Source: Streptomyces roseolilacinus (GTDB lineage Bacteria; Actinomycetota; Actinomycetes; Streptomycetales; Streptomycetaceae). From it: a stretch of DNA of 38,883 bases. The stretch spans positions 1 to 38,883 of the forward strand of contig NZ_BMSV01000021.1 in the NCBI RefSeq assembly GCF_014649335.1, written 5' to 3'. Made by a program: the position numbers and the translations under genes. The notes below the pieces were generated by a model. That model saw nothing but the letters and a program-made list of their open reading frames with translations, searched no databases and had not been told where the DNA came from. Shown piece after piece: positions 1 through 8,345 of this stretch. Position 1 is the stretch's first letter. Each line of letters starts with the position of its first letter.

Positions 1-96
1 GCATCGGCCTGACATGCCGTCACTGACACCCACCCACTGACACCAAACCGGCACATCGCACGTGGGGCGCGGCTCGCCGCGCTGCAGACGGCCCTG

Positions 97-1785
97 GTGA
101 AGGCGTCGGCGGAGGAGGGCTTTAGGCGCACGCTCGTCTTCCACCATGTCGTCAAGGAAGCCGAAGCCTTCGCGGCCGGCCTCCCGGACGTCGCCGCGCA
201 GCTGCACGCCTCCGACCCCGAGCTGTACCCGAGGACGATCTGGGCCGGCTGGCTGTGCGGCGATCACAAGCCGCTCCACCGGCGCCGGCTCCTTGGGGAG
301 TTCGCTGCCGGGATCGCCACGGACGGCACCGTGGTGGAGAAGTGCTTCTTGTCCTCGGTGAAGGTCCTGGGCGAGGGCGTCGACACCAAGAACTGTGACT
401 CCGTGTACTGGGCGGACGTGCGCGGCTCGATGCCGGACCTGGTCCAGGCCGTAGGGCGGGCGCTGCGGATGCAGCCGGGCGAGGGCAAGGTGGCCTCGCT
501 CGTGGTGCCGGTGCTGCTCGGGGCCGGGGAGACGGTGGACAACATGCTGACCTCGCGGGCGTTCGGCGGGCTGGCCAAGCTGCTGGAGGCGTTGCGGGCG
601 CACGACGCGCGGATCATGGAGAGGCTCGCGGAGCAGCAGGCCCCGAGCCGCTGCAAACCCGTAGCCAAGGACGAGAGTGGGAAGAGCCCCGGTGGGAGCG
701 GCGAGGGCTCCGGAGGCGTCAGCGGCCTCGCCAGGGCCCTGCTGAAGTTCTCCACGCCGCGCGACCCGGCCGCGCTCGCGGCGTTCGTCAACCTGCGGGT
801 CCTCAACCCGGAACACGAGCACTGGCGGCGCGGGGTGGAGGCCGCCGTCATCTACAACCGGCTGCACGGCGACCTTCGCGTACCGTTCACGTTCCGCGTG
901 CCGGCCGTCGACGCCCGGGAGGCGGAAGGCGAGGGATGGCCGGCCTCGCTCGCCGGGTTCCCACTCGGGCAGTGGACCACCGACGCACGCCGGTTCCACG
1001 CCCGCGGCCGCCTGGGCGCCGACCGCGTCGCCCAGCTGGAGAAGCTCGGCATGATCTGGAGCCATTTCGACGTCGCGTGGGAGGAGGGCCTGTCCGCCGC
1101 CCGCGGGTGGGCCGCCGAACACGGACACCTCCTGGCCCCGCTGGACGCCACCTACCAGGGCTACCGGGTGGGCATTTTTTTGAAGAACGCGCGGGCCGCC
1201 GCCCGGAAGGCCGCCGAGATCGAGCAGCGGCGTGCCGAGGGACTGCCCGTGGAGTCGGTGGCCGGGGCGCTGTCGGAGGCGCGGCGCGAGCAGCTGGAGG
1301 ACATCGACCCGTCCTGGTGCCCGGCCTGGCCGGTGACGTGGCAGCGGTGCTTCCACCTCGTGCGGATGCACTTGGACGCCGGTGAGGCGCTGCCCACCGA
1401 GGCGGGCGACGTCCTGCGCCAGGGCGAGGACCTCGGGCGGTGGGTGTGCTCCGTCCGGCTCGGCTGGGACCGGCTCACCACTGTGCAGCAGTGGATGTGC
1501 GAACACGTCCTCGGCATCACACCCGCCGACGAGGACGAGAAACCACGCCCGCGCCGCACGCAGGCCGACAAATGGGCCATGAATTACGCCGCCGCCCGCC
1601 AGTTCTACGAACGCGAAGGGCACCTTCGGGTCCCCAGGAAGTGGGTCGAACGGATCATCGACGAGGACCGGGAGGAGCGGGAGCACAAGCTGGGGGCCTG
1701 GATCAGCAACCAGCGCTCCCGGGCGGCGACGCTGACACCGGAACGGATCGAGCTGCTGTCCGCCATCGGGATGCGGTGGTCCTGA
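97..1785 (+). CDS. Helicase-associated-domain protein, 5'-truncated helicase
   Basis: This is the C-terminal half of a superfamily 2 helicase followed by helicase-associated (HA) repeats. Motif V-like LGEGVDTK is at residues 91-98 and motif VI QAVGRALR at 117-124. HA-type repeats rich in W, R and G fill about residues 230-562. The N-terminal ATPase half (Walker A and DEAD box) is absent: upstream the frame is open only to a TGA at positions 10-12, and family-like sequence begins around position 60. The GTG at 97 is therefore only the first usable start in a broken gene. The stop overlaps the ATG of the next small gene (TGATG). Without a Walker A motif it cannot be an active helicase. A related scar lies at 18953-19165. 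Confidence 0.8.
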   Translation: MKASAEEGFRRTLVFHHVVKEAEAFAAGLPDVAAQLHASDPELYPRTIWAGWLCGDHKPLHRRRLLGEFAAGIATDGTVVEKCFLSSVKVLGEGVDTKNCDSVYWADVRGSMPDLVQAVGRALRMQPGEGKVASLVVPVLLGAGETVDNMLTSRAFGGLAKLLEALRAHDARIMERLAEQQAPSRCKPVAKDESGKSPGGSGEGSGGVSGLARALLKFSTPRDPAALAAFVNLRVLNPEHEHWRRGVEAAVIYNRLHGDLRVPFTFRVPAVDAREAEGEGWPASLAGFPLGQWTTDARRFHARGRLGADRVAQLEKLGMIWSHFDVAWEEGLSAARGWAAEHGHLLAPLDATYQGYRVGIFLKNARAAARKAAEIEQRRAEGLPVESVAGALSEARREQLEDIDPSWCPAWPVTWQRCFHLVRMHLDAGEALPTEAGDVLRQGEDLGRWVCSVRLGWDRLTTVQQWMCEHVLGITPADEDEKPRPRRTQADKWAMNYAAARQFYEREGHLRVPRKWVERIIDEDREEREHKLGAWISNQRSRAATLTPERIELLSAIGMRWS

Positions 1786-2075
1786 TGGTGGGCGTCGTCG
1801 TCACCGCGGTCGCCGCACTCGCGGCCGGCTATCTGCTCGGGCGGCTGCGCCCGTGGCAGCGGCTGGGCGACTGGGCGACCGACCAGGCCCGCCACGCCGG
1901 AGCGTAGGTCCGGGGCGGCGCGGGGCGTCAGGCCGTCGTCGTCCTGGCCCACGCCGTCACCGCGGCGCGCACCAGCCGGCGCATCATGCGCGCCCCCACC
2001 ACCGAGACCCGAGCGCCGACGCCCGTACGGGGCCCGGACCGGGTCGCCAACCGCTCCCGGGGAGAGCACGAGTAG
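1785..2075 (+). pseudogene. Small membrane-protein gene with in-frame amber codon
   Basis: The ATG overlaps the helicase stop. The first 40 codons encode one hydrophobic segment (residues 2-19, VGVVVTAVAALAAGYLLG) and an RLRPWQRLGDWA stretch, then reach TAG at 1905-1907. The same frame stays open with coding-like third-position GC to a second stop at 2073-2075, adding about 55 residues that begin VRGGAGRQAVVVLAHAVT. A TGG-to-TAG change would explain this, so I read it as one roughly 96-aa gene broken by a nonsense mutation. A true 40-aa protein is the alternative. Function unknown; translational coupling to the helicase is likely. Confidence 0.5.
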
Positions 2076-2133
2076 AGGGTAGGTCTTCGACTCCCTTACT
2101 GGCGTTCGTCCCGCTGGAGGACTTCGACAGTGC

Positions 2134-2160
2134 AAGGCCCGGACCAGGCGTCCGGGCCTT
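2134..2160. terminator. Perfect 11-bp hairpin
   Basis: Arms AAGGCCCGGAC and GTCCGGGCCTT pair perfectly around a 5-nt loop. It lies just downstream of the helicase and small-gene unit and has the form of a U-poor actinomycete terminator. Confidence 0.7.
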
Positions 2161-2528
2161 CGTCGTACCCCGGGATCTTTCTTCCCGGTCGCTGCTGTCC
2201 GGGTCCTGGCCTGCGGCCCTACGGGGTGAAGGAGCCGTGCCCGCCAGGACGAGACGCAAACACCTGAGTCCTGTCACTGTCCGCCTGCCATGTCGAACTC
2301 ACTCCGGAGGCGCTCCCGATGACCACCCGTCAGACGCCCGGGGCAACACCCGCGCCGATCGCCGCTACGCTGAGCACGCCACCCTGGGCCAGGGCTACGA
2401 CCCCACAGGGACGCTCTCACGCAGAGAGCCGCAGGACCGCCGACCGCGAAGCGCTCACCATCCCCACGCGGACGACACCACAGCAGGTGTCCGCTGTCCT
2501 CGGTTCCTCTGCTCAAGGGAGCAGCATC

Positions 2529-2746
2529 ATGACCCGGGACGACGTTCCCGCGCCCGTACAGCCGCCCGGTCCCGCGCTCGTCCCGCGGCAGCCCGCTGTC
2601 GGTGCCGGCCTGACCGCCGCGATAGCCCAGGGGCCGCCCGGGGGGCCGCCCGGTCCATCACGGCCCGGCTGGTGGACAAATTCCTCACCAACCCGCCCGA
2701 CTGGCTCAGGGCCCTGTGGCACACGCTGCCACGACCCCGGGAGTAG
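2529..2746 (+). pseudogene. Small proline-rich protein gene, frameshifted
   Basis: An ATG with a GGGAG ribosome site about 9 nt upstream opens a proline-rich N-terminus (MTRDDVPAPVQPPGPALV). Coding character then changes frame within the G/C run at about 2635-2660. The other frame gives a convincing C-terminus (LVDKFLTNPPDWLRALW) ending in TAG at 2744-2746. The whole would be about 72 aa. A strong hairpin follows 5 nt after the stop, which supports this gene end. An upstream ATG at 2319 is also possible but its codon use is weaker. Function unknown. Confidence 0.4.
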
Positions 2747-2750
2747 CCGC

Positions 2751-2783
2751 CACGGCCGGGCAGGACGGTCCTGCCCGGCCGTG
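2751..2783. terminator. 16-bp inverted repeat, terminator
   Basis: CACGGCCGGGCAGGAC is followed after one base by its exact reverse complement. It lies between the plus-strand gene ending at 2746 and the minus-strand remnant ending at 2799, so it can terminate both. Confidence 0.75.
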
Positions 2784-2798
2784 CTCTCCGTTTGGGCG

Positions 2799-3130
2799 TC
2801 AGCCGCGGAAGCGGGAGAGCCAGGTGCCGCCGGCCTTCTGCTCGGGCGCGGCCGGGTCGTGCTCCTGGTGCTCGGGCCCGGCCTGCGCGGCTTGGCGTTG
2901 GGCGGTGACGGCGCGCTGCTTGCAGTCGTCGCACAGGTGCGGGTGGGTGTCGCGTGGGGCGCCCCGCCCGGCGGGGTCGATGGCCTTCCGCCGTTCGTCG
3001 GTGAATCGGGTGCCGCGGTCGGCGCGCACCGGGCGGGGGGCCTCTCGCTCGGCCTTGTGTTGTGCGGCGATCGCGGCTCGCAATTCCGGTTCGGGAAGTT
3101 CGGCCAGGCGCTCGATCGCCACCGGATGGT
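2799..3130 (-). pseudogene. CxxC hypothetical protein, 5' end lost to IS3 scar
   Basis: A minus-strand frame of about 110 codons reads as ordinary coding sequence: LPEPELRAAIAAQHKAERE, then a small CxxC motif in HLCDDCKQR, ending TWLSRFRG. It is followed by the 2751-2783 hairpin. Its 5' portion runs without a start into the IS3 transposase remnant on the other strand (3134-3371), so the N-terminus has been replaced. The pair of cysteines could hold a metal, but only two are visible. Function unknown. Confidence 0.45.
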
Positions 3131-3133
3131 CGG

Positions 3134-3371
3134 ATCGACAGGGAGAGTCGGGGCGGCCGGCGACAACGCGGCCATGGAGTTCTTCTTCAGCCTGGTGCAG
3201 AAGAGCGTCCTCGGCCGCAGGAAGGGGGTCACCCGCGAGGAACTGCGGATCGCCGTCGTGACCTGGATCGAGCGGGCCTACCACCGCCGTCGCCGGCAAG
3301 CCGTACTCGGCCGACTGACCCTCGTCGGATCCGAGACCGTCATGACCACATCGGCCCTCCGGGCCGCGTGA
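3134..3371 (+). pseudogene. IS3-family transposase OrfB, C-terminal fragment
   Basis: The frame carries the end of an IS3 DDE transposase: DNAAMEFFFSLVQK holds the catalytic glutamate of the usual DNAxxESFF motif, followed by REELRIAVVTWIERAYHRRRRQ and a natural end at TGA. The first two catalytic aspartates and OrfA are missing and no inverted repeat was found on either side, so this is a scar. Confidence 0.8.
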
Positions 3372-3484
3372 CTCGACCTGTCACTCGAACCTGCATCGGA
3401 TCCGTCCGGCTCCCGCCTCGGATACCGTGTTCCTCCATGGGATGCCACAACGGATGTGGCGCCCCCACCGGAGGTAGTCAGCGT

Positions 3485-3877
3485 ATGAGTTCAAAGCGCA
3501 GCAAGAATCCAGCCCTGCCCGTACTTGACGACGCATTTCGACTCGCGTCGGTCAAGGACGCCGAAGAGTCCACCCGTGACTTGGCAGCGCGGCTGGCCAC
3601 CACCGAGCTGCGCCGTGTTTCCCACCCGGGCCGGGTCACCTGGGAGCCCACCGATCAAGCCGAGCCCGTCCCGGTCCCGCCGACTGTGGTCGACGGTGAC
3701 GGGGACCTGTGGCTGCGGGACCGGGGCACTGGCACCTGGACCATGCCCGAGTTCGACCCCAAGGAGTTCCCGGCTCGCTGTGGCGAGGTTTTGACGTGGA
3801 ACCAGCTTGCCTGCGAGTTCGGCCCGCTTACCGCGCTGGCCGACGACCGCCGCATCGGCGGCGGCCGGCGTCGCTGA
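3485..3877 (+). CDS. Hypothetical protein, 130 aa
   Basis: An ATG preceded at about 10 nt by GGAGG opens 130 codons with normal high-GC codon use. The protein is charged and soluble, with no signal peptide or membrane segment; VDGDGDLWLRDRGTGTW near residues 75-90 resembles a short beta-rich segment, and the tail is a basic IGGGRRR. I do not recognise the family. It stands alone, surrounded by remnants, and the plus strand beyond it is non-coding. Confidence 0.6.
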   Translation: MSSKRSKNPALPVLDDAFRLASVKDAEESTRDLAARLATTELRRVSHPGRVTWEPTDQAEPVPVPPTVVDGDGDLWLRDRGTGTWTMPEFDPKEFPARCGEVLTWNQLACEFGPLTALADDRRIGGGRRR

Positions 3878-4014
3878 CCGCGCAGCCTTCGCGCGGATCA
3901 TCGTGTCGAACAGGCCTCTGGATGGCCCTCGGGTCCGGCGTTCGCAGCCGGCAGCGAGGCGGCTTGGCCGGCGAGGACCGTGACCACGCCGGCCGCCCCC
4001 TACCGGGCCGCGGA

Positions 4015-4252
4015 CCTCGATTCAGTTTGCGTACGGCGTCGTCGATGCGGTCCATGGCCTCCTCGCCCTGGAGGAACAACCCGAGCCGGTCGGCGAGGAA
4101 CATCCGGACGACCACCACACCGTCGGCCTCCTCGTGGGCCTTCTCGAGGGTGAGGGGTTTGCCGGTGGTGTGCCGGATGGAGGCACCGCTGTAGACGCGG
4201 GTGAGGGCGGCAGCGTCGTCGAGCACCAGGGCGCGGCGCGCAGGGTCACCAT
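4015..4252 (-). pseudogene. Hypothetical gene fragment, frameshifted and 3'-truncated
   Basis: A possible ATG at 4252 has AAGGAG upstream and gives MVTLRA, after which the coding frame shifts to one starting LVLDDAAALTRVYSGASI and running to about 4015 (EEAMDRIDDAVRKLN). Beyond that the frame degenerates into arginine/proline-rich translation. It follows the next remnant (4260-4567) in the same direction, so the two were probably neighbours in one operon. Function unknown. Confidence 0.35.
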
Positions 4253-4259
4253 GCGGTGG

Positions 4260-4567
4260 TCAGCTCCTTCCCCGTGGAGCGGTCGCCGGGATCGGGGCGA
4301 GGTACGTGGTGATGGTGTCCTCGAAGCTCGGGGAACGGCCACGGCCAGAGGTCGCGCAGCGCTGTGATGGTGTCCTTGGCGATGGCTGCCGGCCTCTCCA
4401 GCCGGGCAAGGGCGCCGTCGTAGGCGACGGGGCGGTGGCCGGTCCGGCACCAGAACAGGCAGGCGCCCGGGCTCCGGATGTCAGCGGCGCGGCGGACATC
4501 GACGGCGACGGCGCGGGCGGTGCCGGTGAGCGGCAGGGCGATCTGGTCGATGTACGTGTCAGCTGGC
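4260..4567 (-). pseudogene. Hypothetical gene fragment with internal frameshift
   Basis: From about 4567 a frame reads DTYIDQIALPLTGTARA to ITALRDLWPWPFP, then coding continues in a second frame as SFEDTITTYLAPIPATAP and stops at 4260. One indel near 4330 explains both. There is no start codon: the 5' side runs into the end of the PucR-type gene, which suggests a junction at about 4560. No function recognised. Confidence 0.35.
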
Positions 4568-5719
4568 CCGAAGACCGAGCGCCATCGTCAGTTCAAGGAC
4601 CCGGTGTGGTGATGCGAGGTCCGGAAACAGCTCTCGCAGCTGCTGCATCCGGTAGCGGACCGTCTGGGGGTGGACGAACAGCGCCGCCGCCGCCTCGTCC
4701 CGCCGGCCCTGGTGCAGCAGCCACGCCCGCAGCGTGTCCTCCAGCCGCCGTGCGGTCGCGACCGGCAAGGTGCGCAATGGTGCGAGGGCTCGGGCACGCA
4801 GGTCTGCGAACGCGTCCATGTCGGCACTCAGCACCAGCTCGGGCAGGTGGTCCTCGGTGTCGCGAATATCGCCGGAGAGAGAGCGTGCGCGTACGGCTCG
4901 TGCGTACGAAGCGGACGCACGAGTCCATGGCCGGGCCGGACCGACCACAGCGCTACGGTCAGCGAGCTGCCGCAAGAGATGTGATCGGTCGGCATCGGGG
5001 ACGAGCAGCACACCGGTGGCATCCGGCAAATCGTCCAGGACGAGGGTGCTGGGGTCGAGCGTGCGGTAGGCCGGCCGGGTCTGAGCAGCAGGCAACAAAA
5101 CAACAGTCAGCGAAGTCGGAGGCTGCCACCCGGCCTGTTGAGCGGAGGCCAGCAGCACGTCCGGGCTCGCGCCGGCGAGGAGGTCGCGAGCCAGGTGTTC
5201 CAGGTGGCGCTCATGGGCTCTGCCCTGGGCGGCCAGTTCGTCGGCGTGGCCCGCGGCGCTCGCGGCGGAGAGCTCGTCGATGTAGGCGAAGGTCAGCTCG
5301 GCGAACTTGGCGACCTGTGCGGCGGGCAGACCTGCGGGTACGGCACCGGCTGCCAGGCACCGCCAGGCTACGCGGGCGCCGACGCGGTAGGCGCTGAGCA
5401 GGGCGTCCATCGAACGGCCGTCGCGGACCTCGCCGCGGCCCAGCTCGTAGGCTGCGTCACCGGCGTCGCCGCCTGTGGCGTTCCCGCTCGCGAGGTCCAG
5501 GTAGTGCCCCAGGGCGGTGCGGACGGCTCGGCGGATGGTGGCGCCCATGTGGCCCGAGAGGGCGTTGGCGTAAGGAGGGACCTCGTCGATGATCGCCTGG
5601 ACGACCTCGTCGGCGGTGGTCTTCAGCGCGGCCCGAAGTGCGGTGACCGTCGTCTCGTCCAGGGCCAGTTCGCTGGCCCTCCGAATTGCATGGCTCACGA
5701 TTTTGTTTCCTGCGAACAA
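4559..5719 (-). CDS. PucR/CdaR-type transcriptional regulator
   Basis: A 386-aa regulator of the PucR/CdaR type. The N-terminal two thirds form a helical sensor-like region with a RsbR-like first part, and the C-terminal 60 residues are the PucR helix-turn-helix: RRLEDTLRAWLLHQGRR, then AAALFVHPQTVRYRMQQLRE. No ligand-binding motif can be assigned. It is divergent from the ferredoxin reductase-desaturase operon with only 66 bp between the starts, so it probably controls that operon and itself. ATG at 5719 is the first start in the frame. The 3' end abuts remnant DNA, but the protein looks complete. Confidence 0.85.
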   Translation of the reverse strand: MFAGNKIVSHAIRRASELALDETTVTALRAALKTTADEVVQAIIDEVPPYANALSGHMGATIRRAVRTALGHYLDLASGNATGGDAGDAAYELGRGEVRDGRSMDALLSAYRVGARVAWRCLAAGAVPAGLPAAQVAKFAELTFAYIDELSAASAAGHADELAAQGRAHERHLEHLARDLLAGASPDVLLASAQQAGWQPPTSLTVVLLPAAQTRPAYRTLDPSTLVLDDLPDATGVLLVPDADRSHLLRQLADRSAVVGPARPWTRASASYARAVRARSLSGDIRDTEDHLPELVLSADMDAFADLRARALAPLRTLPVATARRLEDTLRAWLLHQGRRDEAAAALFVHPQTVRYRMQQLRELFPDLASPHRVLELTMALGLRAS

Positions 5720-5785
5720 TTCAGTCGATTAGTTTTACATCTTGCGGTCAAGACTTTACGCCTTGAGGCGCATCAGTCTGGAGTC
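5720..5785. promoter_or_regulatory. Divergent promoter region of PucR regulator and desaturase operon
   Basis: This 66-bp A+T-richer gap must hold both promoters. It contains the palindrome CGCCTTGAGGCG at 5759-5770, 16 bp before the reductase ATG, and a TTGCGG hexamer near 5743. Either could be an operator or a -35 element; no full promoter pair is convincing. Confidence 0.4.
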
Positions 5786-6841
5786 ATGACGAGTGCAGCC
5801 CTTCGCAGCAGGGCGTGGAAACTGTTGGAGATGGTGACGACGCCGCTGCTGCCGTCGGACTATCTCGACCTGGTCAGCCCGCTGCGTGCGGGTGCTGACC
5901 TGCGTGGGCGCATCGAGGCCGTGCAGCCCGAGACGGGGGACGCCGCGACTGTCGTGATCAGGCCGGGGCGGGGCTGGCGCGGCCACACAGCCGGTCAGTA
6001 CGTGCGGATCGGGGTCGACGTCGATGGGGTGCGCCTGTGGCGTGCCTACTCCGTCACTTCGCCGACGAACCGCCAGGACGGCCGCGTCACGATCACCGTG
6101 AAGGCGATCCCGGGTGGCAAGGTCAGCAACCACCTGGTCCGCAGGGCGAGACCGGGCACGCTGATCCAGCTCGACCAGCCGACCGGTGACTTCGTGCTGC
6201 CGCAGGCCAAGCCCGCCAAGGTGCTCTACCTGACGGCCGGCAGCGGCATCACTCCCGTGATGGGCATGCTGCGCGACACCGAGTTCGACGATGTCGTCAT
6301 GGTCCACTGCGCGCCACAGCCGCAAGATGTGATCTTCCGCAAGGAACTGCACGACCTGGTCGCGGCCGGGAAGCTGCGTCTCACCGAGGTGCACACCGAC
6401 ACGGACGGCACGCTCGACATCGCCCGGCTCGACGAACTCGTGCCCGACTGGGCCGAGCGCGAGACCTGGGCGTGCGGGCCTGCGGGCCTGCTCGACGCCG
6501 CCGAAGAGCACTGGAGCGAGCACGGCGTACCAGAGCGCCTGCACACCGAACGCTTCCGCCCCAGCATCGTCGTCGCGGGCGACGGCGGCGAGGTCACGTT
6601 CAGCGCCAGCGGCAAGGCCGTCGACGCGGACGGCGCCACGCCGTTGCTGGACATCGGCGAGGAGGCCGGCGTGCTCATGCCCTCCGGGTGCCGCATGGGC
6701 ATCTGCTTCGGCTGCGTCACGCCGCTCAAGGCCGGCGCCGTCCGCGACCTGCGCACCGGCGAGATCACCGAAGCCGAGCCGGGCGTCCTCATCCAGACCT
6801 GCGTGTCCGCCGCGGCGGGCCCCTGCGACATCGAACGGTAG
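5786..6841 (+). CDS. Ferredoxin reductase with C-terminal 2Fe-2S domain
   Basis: A 351-aa NAD(P)H-dependent flavin reductase that should pass electrons to the desaturase encoded next. The order is an FAD-binding barrel (RAYSVTSP, about residues 90-97), a nucleotide-binding domain (YLTAGSGITPVMGMLRD), and a C-terminal plant-type 2Fe-2S ferredoxin domain with the cluster cysteines in PSGCRMGICFGCVTPL plus a later TCVSA cysteine. This arrangement and the neighbour match the mycobacterial Rv3230c-DesA3 pair, in which the reductase supplies stearoyl-CoA desaturation. The stop is 7 nt before the desaturase start, so the two are cotranscribed. The ATG at 5786 has GGAG only 2 nt upstream, so a start slightly further in (GTG at 5792) remains possible. 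Confidence 0.9.
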   Translation: MTSAALRSRAWKLLEMVTTPLLPSDYLDLVSPLRAGADLRGRIEAVQPETGDAATVVIRPGRGWRGHTAGQYVRIGVDVDGVRLWRAYSVTSPTNRQDGRVTITVKAIPGGKVSNHLVRRARPGTLIQLDQPTGDFVLPQAKPAKVLYLTAGSGITPVMGMLRDTEFDDVVMVHCAPQPQDVIFRKELHDLVAAGKLRLTEVHTDTDGTLDIARLDELVPDWAERETWACGPAGLLDAAEEHWSEHGVPERLHTERFRPSIVVAGDGGEVTFSASGKAVDADGATPLLDIGEEAGVLMPSGCRMGICFGCVTPLKAGAVRDLRTGEITEAEPGVLIQTCVSAAAGPCDIER

Positions 6842-6848
6842 GAGCAAC

Positions 6849-7967
6849 TTGACCGCTATCGACCCCACCGCCCACCTGACCGCGGAGCAGATCGAGGAGC
6901 TTGGCCGCGAGCTGGATGCCATCCGCGACGAGGTGATCGCCGACCGCGGCGAGAAGGACGCCGCCTACATCCGCAAGGTCATCTCGGCGCAGCGCAAGCT
7001 CGAGCTGGCCAGCAGGGGCGTGCTGCTGTTCTCGATCTTCCCGCCCGCGTGGTTGCTCGGTACCGCCGGTCTGTCCATGGCGAAGATCATGGACAACATG
7101 GAGATCGGCCACAACATCCTGCACGGCCAGTGGGACTGGATGCGGGACCCGAAGATCCACTCCACCACCTGGGAATGGGATCACGTCTCGCCGGCCGACC
7201 AGTGGAAGCACTCGCACAACGAGCTGCACCACACGTACACCAACGTCATCGGCAAGGACAACGACCTCGGCTACGGCATCATGCGCGTCGACGAGGACCA
7301 GAAGTGGCACCCGTTCCACCTCGGCCAACCGCTGTGGAACTTCATCAACGCATGCTTCTTCGAGTACGGCATCGCCGCGTACGACCTGGAGCTGGGCAAG
7401 AACCTGCACAAGCGCCGCCGCAAGAACCCCGAGTTCCGCACGCGGGCCAAGGCCGTGGGCCGCAAGATCCGCAAGCAGGTACTCAAGGACTACGTGATCC
7501 ACCCGCTGCTGTCGGGCCCGTCGTTCCTCCCCACGCTCGCCGCCACGTTCACCGCGAACCTGGTCCGCAACCTCTGGACCCACTCAGTGATCATGTGCGG
7601 GCACTTCCCCGAGGGCGTCCAGGTCTTCGAGCGCCGGTCGATCAAGGGCGAGACGCGTGGCCAGTGGTACCTGCGCCAGATGATGGGCTCGGCAAACATC
7701 AGCGGCAGCAAGGCCATGCACTTCATGACCGGTAACCTGTCGCACCAGATCGAGCACCACCTGTTTCCCGACCTGCCGAGCAACCGGTACGCCGAGGTCG
7801 CGGTGAAGGTGCGCGCGCTGTTCGAGAAGTATGAGCTGGAGTACGTCACCGGGCCGCTGCCCAAGCAGGTGTTCTCCGCGTGGCGCAAGGTCTTCCGGCT
7901 CTCGCTGCCGAACAAGAAGCCCAAGGTCGAGACGCCGGACCTCGAGCAGGAGCTCGTCGCGGCCTGA
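6849..7967 (+). CDS. Membrane fatty-acid (acyl-CoA) desaturase, DesA3-like
   Basis: A 372-aa integral-membrane di-iron desaturase that introduces a double bond into an acyl chain, using electrons from the preceding reductase. All three histidine boxes are present: HNILH at 88-92, HSHNELHH at 121-128, and HQIEHH at 299-304. Hydrophobic stretches flank the first box and lie near residues 225-250. It starts at TTG, supported by AGGAG overlapping the reductase stop. The spacing between boxes and the HQIEHH form fit the acyl-CoA/linoleoyl-CoA type. Substrate and double-bond position cannot be read from sequence. Confidence 0.92.
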   Translation: MTAIDPTAHLTAEQIEELGRELDAIRDEVIADRGEKDAAYIRKVISAQRKLELASRGVLLFSIFPPAWLLGTAGLSMAKIMDNMEIGHNILHGQWDWMRDPKIHSTTWEWDHVSPADQWKHSHNELHHTYTNVIGKDNDLGYGIMRVDEDQKWHPFHLGQPLWNFINACFFEYGIAAYDLELGKNLHKRRRKNPEFRTRAKAVGRKIRKQVLKDYVIHPLLSGPSFLPTLAATFTANLVRNLWTHSVIMCGHFPEGVQVFERRSIKGETRGQWYLRQMMGSANISGSKAMHFMTGNLSHQIEHHLFPDLPSNRYAEVAVKVRALFEKYELEYVTGPLPKQVFSAWRKVFRLSLPNKKPKVETPDLEQELVAA

Positions 7968-7994
7968 TTCCCGGTACCGGTTCAGATCTTTCGG

Positions 7995-8022
7995 CCGGCC
8001 CCGGCGGCACCGCCCGGGCCGG
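7995..8022. terminator. GC-rich hairpin after desaturase
   Basis: CCGGCCC and GGGCCGG arms with an inner GGCGG/CCGCC pairing and one bulge, 28 nt after the desaturase stop. No T-tract follows. Confidence 0.5.
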
Positions 8023-8115
8023 TGAGTTGCGGTGGAAGAGGTCTGCGCCTGCCCACCGGCGCCTTCCTGCGGGCACGGGGGTGGCGGGTCTGCCTTGGCC
8101 ACCGGCGGTTCGGGA

Positions 8116-8345
8116 TCAGGATTCGAGGACGAGCAGCACGCGTGGTGCGTTGAGCAGATCTTCAGGGACGGTGGCGGTGCCGGTCAGGGGCATCAGGTGC
8201 CCGTTGGCGCAGTCGCGGGCTGCTGATGGTCGATCTCCCAGTCCCAGCCGGCCGGAATCGAGAGGGAACCGGTGGCGTAGAGAGGTCCGCGGCAGGAGCG
8301 ACACCAGTAGAACGACCACCCCCTCGTTCGGGGGCGCCACGACTT
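8116..8345 (-). pseudogene. Zinc-ribbon-like gene remnant
   Basis: A frame contains WCRSCRGPLYATGSL and then WDWEIDH; after a frameshift near 8230 it continues as CANGHLMPLTGTATVPEDLL and stops at 8116. The CxxC followed by CxxxH pattern suggests a small zinc ribbon. The 5' end is cut exactly where the IS5 inverted repeat begins (8364), so the insertion removed the start. Function unknown. Confidence 0.35.
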
